A program made the translations under genes and the position numbers. A stretch of 29,181 nt of DNA. Source: Lachnospiraceae bacterium AM48-27BH. Its GTDB lineage: Bacteria > Bacillota > Clostridia > Lachnospirales > Lachnospiraceae. The stretch covers positions 1 to 29,181 of the forward strand of contig QUFC01000048.1 of assembly GCA_003478355.1 (NCBI GenBank), given 5' to 3'. The notes beneath the pieces are model-generated. The model was given only the letters and a program-made list of their open reading frames with translations. It did not search any database and had not been told where the DNA came from. Positions within the stretch are counted from its first letter, which is position 1, and the number at the start of each line of letters is the position of its first letter. Shown piece by piece: positions 8,878-16,950 of the stretch.

Positions 8878-9974
8878 TTACAGAGACAATCCCAGTCCCT
8901 TACATACATTGGTCACGAAATCCTGGGCATTGGTTACAATACCTCTGGCAGATAGGCTGCCACGGTCTGTTAATTTATTGACCGTAAATTCTGAAATATC
9001 CACACAGTAAAAATATACCTCACGGATCGTACCATCCGGCAGAACACGGAAGGATGGAGTCATGTTGCCCGTGGCAATGGTGTGAAGCATGGTTGCCAGG
9101 CAGATCACCGTAGTGGCTTTCCGCACATGGTTTCTCATGGCATCCTGGGCCTCATAGACATTGCCGTAGACCTCCGGAAGCGGGCCGTCATCGCGGATAG
9201 AACCTGCTAATACAAACGGAACCTGATGTTTCACGCAATTATAAATGATGCCATTGTTGATGTGCTCTTCTTCGATAAACTTCGGGATGGAACCACACTG
9301 GCGCACCCGGTTGATGGTAGCCAGATGGTTGTAATGACCATTTTTTACGCTTTCCTGGGTGTAAATGTCCTGCCCAAGAGCTGTGCCAGATAAGCGCCCT
9401 CTAAGTCATGGGTCGCTAAAGCATTCCCTGCCAGAAGGGCATTTACATATCCGTTTTCCACCAGTCTGGAAAACGCATTTCTTGCATCGGAATCAAAGCT
9501 GAATGCCGGTCCCATGACCCACACCACATAGCCGCCATGTGCTTTCTCATACCGTAACAGATCATAAAGTTCATCATAATCCCTGGAAAAAGAAGTCTCT
9601 CTGGAACGGTTCTGACGGAATGCGAACACATCCTTTTCCTGGTTTATGCTTCCAAATCCATCTGGATGGACATAGATTCCATCTTCACAGTTTTCCGTCC
9701 GCCCGGTCACCACCAGATCACCTTTTTTCAGATTCCGCGGTTCCACAACCAAAACCCTGCCATCCTGATACACCGGAACGCAGTCCATTCGGCTGTCTTC
9801 CGCCAAAAGCCAGGTTCCATGGATCTTAAAATACTCTGGGAAAATACTTAACGCATGGAAATGATCTGGAGCGGTCTTATCCTGTGGTGCCGGAACCAAT
9901 ACCGCATCCGGGGCTGTCTGAAATTTCGCTTCGGTAAAATCTGGCGCATGATACTTTCTTAATTGAAATGCCAT
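8878..9974 (-). pseudogene. LOR/SDH-family protein (ornithine cyclodeaminase-related), frameshifted
   Basis: The upstream frame (start 9974, MAFQLRK, GGAGG eight bases before) contains GYVVWVMGPAFSFD and NGYVNALLAGNALATHDLEG. It is then thrown off-frame and stops at 9345. The next frame continues LGQDIYTQESVKNGHYNHLA, CGSIPKFIEEEHINNGI and the family hallmark FVLAGSIRDDGPLPEVYGNV, then CLATMLHTIATGNM. These match the conserved LOR/SDH region family (TIGR00300 type), linked to ornithine/arginine metabolism in some bacteria. One extra base at about 9380-9383 restores a single 365-residue frame. Whether the gene is dead or misread is undecided. No arginine-pathway genes are adjacent. Confidence 0.82.
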
Positions 9975-10028
9975 CGACATGTCCTCCTGTTCTTCCAAAA
10001 TCTGATAATTGTTTTACTATTTCCACAC

Positions 10029-10057
10029 AGTATACACCATTCCATGAAAAGCGTCTA
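10029..10057 (-). promoter_or_regulatory. Possible promoter of the LOR/SDH gene
   Basis: The minus strand has TAGACG (10052-10057), a 17-bp spacer and TATACT (10029-10034), 55 bp before the start codon. Both hexamers are imperfect. Confidence 0.4.
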
Positions 10058-10121
10058 CTTTATATCCAACAAATTTCGTAACTGATTCATGCTCCTGTGA
10101 CAATGCCTTTTTTACTGCTGA

Positions 10122-10807
10122 CACAGCCTTTTGTCACGAGATGCTACTGGTATGAATGTGGATCATTTCTCCAGCCGTCTGCCATTTGCCTGCCACCTGG
10201 AACACGATTCCAAATCCGCCGCCCACTTAGAGCTGTGGAATCACCCGGAACTGGACAGCGCCATCGTGATCCTGTTAAACCGCAACCTGGGAGGCGCTAT
10301 CATCACAGACCGGCACATCCACCAGGGTAGTACCATGCACAGCGGCACTCTGGAGCATATGTGCGTCAACCCGGACGGACCTCTGTGCTACTGTGGAAAC
10401 CGTGGCTGTCTGGAAACCTACTGCTCCGCCGATGCCTTAGAGCAGGCTTCCGGCATGCCAATCCCGGACTTTTTCCACTCTCTGCGTGAAATCAGCAGAC
10501 ATACAGCTGACACAGATACAGACGAAAAAAAGTCTTCCCAGATCTCACAAATCTGGGAAGACTACTTAAACCACCTGGCATTTGCCATGAAAAACCTGAA
10601 TCTGATCATCGACGCCCGATGATCCTCAGCGGCTATCTGGCATCTTTCCTTACGGAAGAGGATACGCAATATCTGCTGAAACAGATCAATGCTGCCACTC
10701 CATTTCCACTCAGAAAAGAACAGATCCTGGTTGGAACATATGGACAGTATACACAGGCAGCAGGCGCGGCACTGTATTATGTGGAAACATTTCTAAATAC
10801 ACTATGA
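10122..10807 (+). pseudogene. ROK-family regulator/sugar kinase remnant
   Basis: This is the C-terminal half of a ROK (NagC/XylR/glucokinase-like) protein. Recognisable parts are CHLEHDSKSAAHLELW, AIVILLNRNLGGAIIT and the ROK zinc motif LCYCGNRGCLETYCS. Then LNLIIDA is followed after a shift by MILSGYLASFL, and near the end by GTYGQYTQAAGAALYY. Two lesions are seen. The N-terminal half (DNA-binding and first sugar-kinase lobe, about 180 residues) is absent, with an in-frame stop at 10119-10121 and no ribosome binding site. One base is missing near 10613-10617, where GCC CGA TGA would read GCC CCG ATG. The plus-strand end lies 6 bp from the convergent phosphodiesterase gene. It may once have regulated this sugar locus. 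Confidence 0.8.
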
Positions 10808-10813
10808 CAAAAA

Positions 10814-11668
10814 CTATCTCATTTTTTTCTCTTTCAGATAGCAGGCCACCTCATGTGGCCAGTCTGTCTGCAGGATCTGTACACCCTTGTCAATCAGAAC
10901 GCCCCAGCCTTTGTCTCCACCATAACGCAGTGACTTCAGATCATCGTATCCTGCGCCATATACCAGACGTCTTGCAAGGCTTAAGGAATTGCACCATACC
11001 TTGATGTGATGTTCTTCCAGCCACCGGAATGTCTCATCAGAAAAGATCGGTTCGTCCTCTGCATGAGGCAGGATTTCTACTGCTGGTAATCCTGCGTGTT
11101 CCCGCAGCTCTAACAGCTTCGGAAACATCTCCGGGTCGCCGCACATCGGAATAAAGATACAATCTTTATGGGCTTTGGCCCAAACCATCGGCTCCTCATC
11201 CTTTAAGTAGAACTTGAAGATCGTCTGCTCTACCATGTCCTTCTCTTTCAGAAGTGCATAGACTTTATCCCAGCAATCCCAGCACTTATCCAGCACCAGA
11301 ATCGTCTTATCCTTTAAGCTGTCCAGAATCTCCTCGAAGGTCTCGATCCCTTCCACACAAATCTCACCCACATAATTATAAACCGGCATGGCTTTCAGCT
11401 CGTCTAATGTATAATCGCTGATCTTACCGTCATTGTGGAACAATCTCTTCATATGGTCATCATGATGGCCTACGATCCTTCCGTCCTTTGTCTCTTCCAG
11501 ATCCATTTCCACCATATCCGCACCTTCTCTGATGGCAGTCAGAAAGGCAAGAGACGTATTCTCCATGACACTGGAGGAGAATTTACCACGGTGGGAAGCA
11601 ATCAATACCTCATGATTCTCCGGATCATATAATTTTCTCATGGTTTCCTGATATGTATTCATCGTCAT
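10814..11668 (-). CDS. Glycerophosphodiester phosphodiesterase family protein
   Basis: Predicted to hydrolyse glycerophosphodiesters to glycerol-3-phosphate and an alcohol, or a related phosphodiester, in the cytoplasm; there is no signal peptide. The TIM-barrel signatures are present: SHRG with His26, MENTSLAF, VEMDLEETKDG with Glu54 and Asp56, and GHHDD with His68. The C-terminal TDWPHE is also family-typical. The 284-residue length is slightly above the usual 240-260. The start at 11668 has AGGTG about seven bases upstream; a GTG at 11677 is the alternative. It is the last gene of the binding-protein/permease cluster, 43 bp after the second permease, like UgpQ with the Ugp importer. The imported ligand may therefore carry a phosphodiester. 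Confidence 0.85.
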   Translation of the reverse strand: MTMNTYQETMRKLYDPENHEVLIASHRGKFSSSVMENTSLAFLTAIREGADMVEMDLEETKDGRIVGHHDDHMKRLFHNDGKISDYTLDELKAMPVYNYVGEICVEGIETFEEILDSLKDKTILVLDKCWDCWDKVYALLKEKDMVEQTIFKFYLKDEEPMVWAKAHKDCIFIPMCGDPEMFPKLLELREHAGLPAVEILPHAEDEPIFSDETFRWLEEHHIKVWCNSLSLARRLVYGAGYDDLKSLRYGGDKGWGVLIDKGVQILQTDWPHEVACYLKEKKMR

Positions 11669-11711
11669 AATTTTCACCTATTTTCAAACAGTTTGATAAA
11701 TTTCAAAAATT

Positions 11712-12530
11712 TTATTTTACCGCACTGTCCATTGCTCCCTTCACAAAATATTTCTGTAAGAAGATGTAGATCAGTACCGGAGGCAGTACCACAATAAATG
11801 CCGCTGCTGCTGCTGCTCCCAGATCCTGCTTGGAATCCGTAAAGAAGGTGCTGATGGCCAATGTAATGGTCCGCATAGCCGGTTTCTGCAGGAAATAAAG
11901 CTGAAACTGATAGTCATTCCAGATACCAACGCCATTTAAGATGATAACGCTGACCGTGGTAGATTTCAGGCATGGCAGGATCACCTGGAAGAATGCCTGC
12001 ATACGGCTGCAGCCATCGATCATGGCTGCCTCATCCAGTTCCTTCGGAATGCTGCGGATAAAGTTGCTGTACATATAGATCGCCATTGGCAGATGGAAGG
12101 TTGCGGACACGATCACGATACCCCACAGCTTGTTGATCCCTTTCAAAGTAACCATTTCCTTATACAGAGGTACCAGAATACTAAGCTGCGGCACCATCAT
12201 AACACCTACAATAAAGGTCAAAATGATCTGATTCTTCCTGGATGCTTTTCTTGCCAGCGGATACGCTGCCATGGCTCCTGCTACCACGATAATGATCACG
12301 GAAAGCGCTGTAATCTGAAATGTATTCCACATGGCAGACATTAGATTTCCATGCTCCATGGCTGTCACATAATTTTCAAAATGCGGATGCAGTGCAGGCA
12401 TCCATCGGGAGGAACGATCCGACAATGTCTTTAAGGACATGTTGATCATGATGTAAAATGGAGAAATATGGAACGCTGCGATCAGAAGCGCCAGCAAAGT
12501 AAATATCCATGTTCTTTTCTTCTTCGTCAT
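11712..12530 (-). CDS. Carbohydrate ABC transporter permease (MalG type)
   Basis: Second inner-membrane subunit of a CUT1-type sugar importer, 272 residues with about six membrane segments. The EAA loop that docks the ATPase is visible at 164-184 (ELDEAAMIDGCSRM). The start codon overlaps the stop of the upstream permease by four bases (12527-12530), so the two are translationally coupled. No ATPase gene is present in the locus, as is common when a shared MsmX/UgpC-type ATPase serves several importers. The substrate is unknown. Confidence 0.9.
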   Translation of the reverse strand: MTKKKRTWIFTLLALLIAAFHISPFYIMINMSLKTLSDRSSRWMPALHPHFENYVTAMEHGNLMSAMWNTFQITALSVIIIVVAGAMAAYPLARKASRKNQIILTFIVGVMMVPQLSILVPLYKEMVTLKGINKLWGIVIVSATFHLPMAIYMYSNFIRSIPKELDEAAMIDGCSRMQAFFQVILPCLKSTTVSVIILNGVGIWNDYQFQLYFLQKPAMRTITLAISTFFTDSKQDLGAAAAAAFIVVLPPVLIYIFLQKYFVKGAMDSAVK

Positions 12531-13411
12531 AAGCTAAGCCCCTCCACTTTCTTCTCCAGGAAACGGCGGACAACCGTACCAAGGATCATGATAATCACAA
12601 ACAGACAAAGCCCAACTGCTGCGGAATAACCTGCGTTCTGGTTCTGGAAGTACAGGTAATTGATCAGGGTTGAGAGTGAATGGGAGGAATACCCAGGTCC
12701 ACCGGAAGTCGTAGACAGGATGATTCCAAACAGCTTCAGTCCGCCGATCAGGTTTAATACCACGCTGGTGGTAATTGCCGGAAGCAGCAATGGCAGCGTA
12801 ATATAACGAAGCTTTTCCAGATAACCTGCCCCGTCGATCTCTGCTGCCTCCTCGTAAGACTCCGGGATTCCCTGCAAGCCGGCGATCATAATGATCATGG
12901 TCTTTCCGACGAACTGCAGCGCATTGATGACTACGATGATCCATACAGCCCTCTTGCCATCTGCCATCCAGTCCACGGCTTCTTTTCCAAACAGGATCAT
13001 GATATCATTGATGGCACCATGATTATACTGTACCAGAAAGTAAGAAATATAGCCCATGATCAGGGAAGCGATCATGGCCGGAAGATACACGATCACGCGG
13101 GTCAGTGTCTGTCCATGGAATCTCTTCTGAAGCAGCAGCGCATATGCCACTCCAACGATCGTCTGGATCGTCGTACTTCCGACACCATAGATAAATGTAT
13201 TCTTTAATGCGGTATAAAACATCTTATCATTGAACATTTTGACATAGTTTGCCAGTCCCACATATTTGTATTTTGAAGAATATCCGTTCCAGTTTGTAAA
13301 TGAGATCTGGACACCGGAAATCAGGGGATATATGACAAACACTGTCAGCAATACCAGTGCCGGCAGATAAAGAATATCTATCGGAATGGATCCCTTGCGT
13401 TTCTGCTTCAT
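12527..13411 (-). CDS. Carbohydrate ABC transporter permease (MalF/UgpA type)
   Basis: First permease of the CUT1 importer, 294 residues. The N-terminal segment includes LPALVLLTVFVIYPLISGV, with further membrane helices. The EAA loop lies at about 186-206 (YEEAAEIDGAGYLEKLRYI). It has the family-typical TNWNGY and FGIILSTTSGGPGYSS segments. The start at 13411 follows GGAG with an 11-base spacing. The gene lies 252 bp downstream of the binding-protein gene, a gap that contains a strong hairpin and an inserted MITE, so its expression relative to the binding protein may be lowered. Confidence 0.9.
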   Translation of the reverse strand: MKQKRKGSIPIDILYLPALVLLTVFVIYPLISGVQISFTNWNGYSSKYKYVGLANYVKMFNDKMFYTALKNTFIYGVGSTTIQTIVGVAYALLLQKRFHGQTLTRVIVYLPAMIASLIMGYISYFLVQYNHGAINDIMILFGKEAVDWMADGKRAVWIIVVINALQFVGKTMIIMIAGLQGIPESYEEAAEIDGAGYLEKLRYITLPLLLPAITTSVVLNLIGGLKLFGIILSTTSGGPGYSSHSLSTLINYLYFQNQNAGYSAAVGLCLFVIIMILGTVVRRFLEKKVEGLSL

Positions 13412-13442
13412 AAATATTCACACTCCTTTACATGATTTGATC

Positions 13443-13575
13443 GTAACGATTCAGTAGGTCTGCGCACATGCTGCGCTGACCGTAAGAACACATAGGCTAG
13501 AAAGCAAAAATCCCATCAGCGAAGCTGATCTGGAATGGATTTTTGCTCGTAACTATGAAGGTACTGAATAGTTAC
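13443..13575. mobile_element. 133-bp MITE, IS66-like termini, 8-bp target duplication
   Basis: Terminal inverted repeats GTAACGATTCAGTA (13443-13456) and TACTGAATAGTTAC (13562-13575) match at 13 of 14 positions. The element is flanked on both sides by the exact 8-bp direct repeat ATTTGATC (13435-13442 and 13576-13583). It encodes nothing. Inside are a hairpin with 11-bp outer arms AGCAAAAATCC/GGATTTTTGCT (13503-13547) and inner arms ATCAGC/GCTGAT, a second GCGCA/TGCGC stem (13462-13476), and a self-complementary right end (13549-13575). Ends beginning GTAA and 8-bp duplications are known traits of IS66-family elements, so a non-autonomous IS66 derivative is the best guess. It sits in the gap between the binding protein and the permeases, 23 bp before the permease start. 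Confidence 0.75.
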
Positions 13576-13610
13576 ATTTGATCATAATTGTGCCTCTCGT
13601 AAAGCAAAGC

Positions 13611-13647
13611 GCAGGTCCCGTCCCGGTTTCCCGGATGCGGGACCTGC
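13611..13647 (-). terminator. Strong hairpin after the binding-protein gene (attenuator or mRNA stabiliser)
   Basis: A perfect 10-bp GC-rich stem GCAGGTCCCG/CGGGACCTGC with a 17-base loop starts 16 bp after the stop of the binding-protein gene. Only a loose T-rich stretch (CTTTGCTTTA) follows. It may partially terminate transcription or protect the 3' end of the binding-protein mRNA, giving more binding protein than permease. Confidence 0.7.
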
Positions 13648-13663
13648 CCATTTTGTTTCCTGG

Positions 13664-15010
13664 TTAGTTCTGCTCACGAAGCGTATTGTAATCGGTTTCC
13701 ATCGTCTTTACGCTCTCTTCTACGGTCATCTCACCGCCCATCAGTGCAGAGCCGATGGTCCGCATGGTGCTCCACATACCACTTGGCAGATATACTCGGT
13801 CAAAGGTTGGGCTGATCTTTACGTCCGCATATTTCTTATAATCTTCTGCTACAGAACCCAGATCTGCATCAACACCCTGGATTGCAGAACGCTTACCGCT
13901 GAACTCGCAGACCTTCTTCACGTTCTCCGGCTTTGCAAGATATTTTAATACCTCCAGGCAAAGCTCTTCATTCTTGGTATCTTTCCAGATACCATAAGCC
14001 TCACGCTCACCGCCTGCAAACACATTTTCCTGAGTCTCATCCAGTGCCGGGATCGGAGCCATGCCATACTGGGCATCTGGATTTAACTCGGATGCCTGAC
14101 GGATCAGATCCATGTTTGAAGTGATCAGGAACAGAACATTATTCTCAGACATACGTGGTGCGATATCAACGGTATCACAGGTCACACAGTCTTCATTCAG
14201 ATAACCAGATTCTTTTAAATCAACCAGCAGCTGGGAAAGTGGTGCCCAGTTATTCCAGTCAAAGGAACCATCCAGAAGCTGGGAGCAGTAATCCTGATCA
14301 TTTCTTGCTTCCAGATAAGTCTGAGCCGCAATATCCAGCAAGGATGCCGGCTGTCTGCTGTCTTTACCTGCGATAAATACGCCGGTGTAGCCTTTCTCTT
14401 TTCCTTTTTCACAGATATCTTTTAATTGATCCCAGGTCTTTGGAATATCAACGCCGAGCTCGGTCAACAGTTTCTTATTGTAAATCAGACCTCCCTGATC
14501 CATGTTGATCGGCAATACATAAACCTGTCCATTTTCATCCTCAATGTTCTCCATGAAGGATGGCTCGATCTGAGAGAACCATGGCTGATCATTCAGTGGG
14601 CGAAGATACTCACTGTAACGGACCACGCTCCATCCATGGGTTGCAAAGATATCCGGCAGATCATTAGAAGCCATACGTGCCTTCATCAGCTGCTCATAAT
14701 CAGAGCCCTGTGTGGTGTAACTGATCTTAACACCCGGATTCTCCTTCATGAACTGCTCCAGGATCTCATTTACCGCATTATAAGTCTGCTCGTTGGCATT
14801 CGTCACGATCTCAAGCTCGCCTTCCAGCTCCTTCTTCTCCTCGGTTGTCTCTGCCGCTGCTTCTGTCTTGTCTGCTGCAGCCTCGGTTGCCGCTTCTGTC
14901 TTTGGAGCCTCGGTCGCAGGTGCTTCTTTTGATCCTGAACATCCTGTAAGCCCTGCTGCTACCATTGCCGCCGTACCGAGTGCCAGCCAGCTTTTCATGT
15001 ACTTTCTCAT
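13664..15010 (-). CDS. Extracellular solute-binding lipoprotein (family 1, CUT1 importer)
   Basis: Lipid-anchored receptor that delivers a sugar-like ligand to the two downstream permeases. The signal peptide ends with lipobox LTGC (Cys24). A low-complexity Thr/Glu/Ala linker (residues about 30-65) is followed by the family 1 fold (ELEIVTNANEQTYNAVNEIL, QVYVLPINMDQGGLIYNKKL). At 448 residues its length is usual. AGGAGG lies nine bases before the start at 15010. It is divergent from the histidine kinase gene across 206 bp, the usual layout for a YesMN system controlling an adjacent importer. The ligand cannot be read from sequence. Confidence 0.92.
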   Translation of the reverse strand: MRKYMKSWLALGTAAMVAAGLTGCSGSKEAPATEAPKTEAATEAAADKTEAAAETTEEKKELEGELEIVTNANEQTYNAVNEILEQFMKENPGVKISYTTQGSDYEQLMKARMASNDLPDIFATHGWSVVRYSEYLRPLNDQPWFSQIEPSFMENIEDENGQVYVLPINMDQGGLIYNKKLLTELGVDIPKTWDQLKDICEKGKEKGYTGVFIAGKDSRQPASLLDIAAQTYLEARNDQDYCSQLLDGSFDWNNWAPLSQLLVDLKESGYLNEDCVTCDTVDIAPRMSENNVLFLITSNMDLIRQASELNPDAQYGMAPIPALDETQENVFAGGEREAYGIWKDTKNEELCLEVLKYLAKPENVKKVCEFSGKRSAIQGVDADLGSVAEDYKKYADVKISPTFDRVYLPSGMWSTMRTIGSALMGGEMTVEESVKTMETDYNTLREQN

Positions 15011-15139
15011 AAACTGATTCCTCCTAGTTTTTTTATACGAAGCATTGATTTGATGGTTTCATTATATGACTATTTTTATCCTTCTTGGTGTTAATTTTTT
15101 ACGATTTCATTGAACTATCATTCACTTTTTTATGTAATA

Positions 15140-15168
15140 TTGTAAATTTTCCGTAAAAACAGTATAAT
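15140..15168 (+). promoter_or_regulatory. Promoter of the histidine kinase/response regulator operon
   Basis: TTGTAA (15140-15145), a 17-bp spacer and a perfect TATAAT (15163-15168), 48 bp before the kinase start codon. On the other strand a TATAAT at 15061-15066 may serve the binding-protein gene, but it has no good -35. Confidence 0.6.
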
Positions 15169-15216
15169 AAATGTGGCATTTTTAACAAAGTCCGTTCATT
15201 CAAAGGAGAAACTTTC

Positions 15217-16950
15217 ATGCATACACACCGTTCATTTTCATTTCAGCTTCAAAAGAGTTTCCTCATCAGTACCTTTTTTCCGTTTATTCTGGTGGCATCC
15301 TTTATCGCTGCCATCTATTCGTTCATGTACCACCGGGACATCCAGATCCTTTTGGACTCTACCGCCCACTCCATGGTCAGCAACATCCGTACTTATATGA
15401 ATGAATTAAATCAATTAACCCTTCAGCCCTACTATACACAAAAGGGGTACTACTATTTAAAAGCAAGATCCATGGGAAACCAGAATCCCAATGGCTTTGA
15501 CGAATTGGACGCCCAGAGACAGCTGGATGAAAACATGACTTACCTGCGCTTAAACCGTCAGGATGTGGACGGTATTTACATCGTAACCGACCATGACTGT
15601 ATTTATTACACCGTCTCTGCGCCAGACCACAAATCCATCGTTTCTCCATTTCAATATTCTGCTGAAAACTGGTACCAGAAAGCCATAGCGGCAGACGGAA
15701 AGGCGGTCACCATTGGTCCCCACAGTCCTGATTATATCCATCCCTCAGATGCTAAGGTGGTTTCTGTGGCAAGAGCAATCCTGTCTCTATATCCAAGATT
15801 TCCCCTATGTGTCATGAAGATCGATGTGAATACTTCCATGTTCCAGCGTATTTTTCTGGATTTTGCCCTCCATGTGGATTCTACCATCCTGATCCGGGAT
15901 GAAAATGGACTGATCGTGTATTCCAACACCCCTTTAGGCACGGATCAGCAAATGCTTTTGTCCACAGCTTCCGATGGCGAAACCATTTCCATGAATGGAG
16001 CTTCCTATCAGATCCACTCCTACCCGGTGGATGGATACCCATGGAATATCTGTATCGCTCTTTCCGGACGGGAGCTGGATCGGCGGATACAGACCATTTA
16101 CATGACCACCCTCTTCCTCTATCTCCTGGGAATCGCTGCAGCTACCCTGTCTCACGCTACTACTTCCAGGAAAATGGTACATGCGATCGATGCCATGCGG
16201 CACGTATTTGACGGAATCCAGAAACAGGATTTTGGCAGACGGTACAGCTATATCTCCAACACAGAGTTAGATGATCTGGGTGATCAGTTGAATTATACCG
16301 TAGAGAAACTGGAACAGACCATCCGACAGGAATATATCTTAACCATCAAGCAGAAAGAAAGTGAATTTAAGGCCCTGCAGTCTCAGATCCAGCCGCATTT
16401 TCTTTTTAATACCTTAAACAACATGATCGCCCTAAACCAGATCGGTGATCAGCGGACCCTGGAGGACTCTCTCTATGGATTGTCCGGAATGCTGCGCTAC
16501 ATCTTAAAAGCGCCATCCATCATTCCACTGGCCCAGGAAATCCAATTCGTGAAGGATTATTGTGCCCTGCAGAAGCTGCGTTTTAATGACCGTTTGAATT
16601 GTACCTTTGACATTGCCATTTATCAGAATGACTGGAACATCCCCAAGCTGCTGCTGCAGCCAATTGTGGAGAATTCCATCCGCCACGGTATCGAGCCCTG
16701 CACCCATCCTTGTCTCATTGAAATCAAGATCAAAGAGCTGGATGAGGAAGCTTTACTGATCACCATTTCTGATAATGGCATTGGTTTTGATATCGGTCAG
16801 CTAAAGGAAGGCGGCATCGGTATCCGCAATGTAAAAGAGCGGCTTTCCTCCTACTCACCAGAAAGTACCATGGAGATCCAAAGTTCCATTGGAAATGGCA
16901 CCTGCACCATGATTAAACTAAAAAAAGTAACGGAGGCTGTAAATTCATGA
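15217..16950 (+). CDS. YesM-type sensor histidine kinase
   Basis: Membrane sensor, 577 residues. The first membrane segment is at about residues 20-45, an extracytoplasmic sensor domain occupies about 45-285, and the second membrane segment lies near 295-310 (TLFLYLLGIAAATL), followed by a HAMP-like linker. The kinase core is of the His_kinase/YesM class: phospho-acceptor His394 in SQIQPHFLFNTLNNM, N-box LQPIVENSIRHG with Asn486, and ATP-lid SDNGIGFD with Asp519. It probably senses an extracellular sugar, directly or through the divergent binding protein, and phosphorylates the next gene's product. AAGGAG lies before the start, and its stop overlaps the regulator start by four bases. Confidence 0.93.
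   Translation: MHTHRSFSFQLQKSFLISTFFPFILVASFIAAIYSFMYHRDIQILLDSTAHSMVSNIRTYMNELNQLTLQPYYTQKGYYYLKARSMGNQNPNGFDELDAQRQLDENMTYLRLNRQDVDGIYIVTDHDCIYYTVSAPDHKSIVSPFQYSAENWYQKAIAADGKAVTIGPHSPDYIHPSDAKVVSVARAILSLYPRFPLCVMKIDVNTSMFQRIFLDFALHVDSTILIRDENGLIVYSNTPLGTDQQMLLSTASDGETISMNGASYQIHSYPVDGYPWNICIALSGRELDRRIQTIYMTTLFLYLLGIAAATLSHATTSRKMVHAIDAMRHVFDGIQKQDFGRRYSYISNTELDDLGDQLNYTVEKLEQTIRQEYILTIKQKESEFKALQSQIQPHFLFNTLNNMIALNQIGDQRTLEDSLYGLSGMLRYILKAPSIIPLAQEIQFVKDYCALQKLRFNDRLNCTFDIAIYQNDWNIPKLLLQPIVENSIRHGIEPCTHPCLIEIKIKELDEEALLITISDNGIGFDIGQLKEGGIGIRNVKERLSSYSPESTMEIQSSIGNGTCTMIKLKKVTEAVNS

Noticed and set aside
13443..13575. Interpretation of the repeat-rich gap as a riboswitch or CRISPR remnant
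   Set aside because: The terminal repeats plus exact 8-bp flanking duplication are explained by transposition; there are no regularly spaced repeats and no recognisable aptamer.
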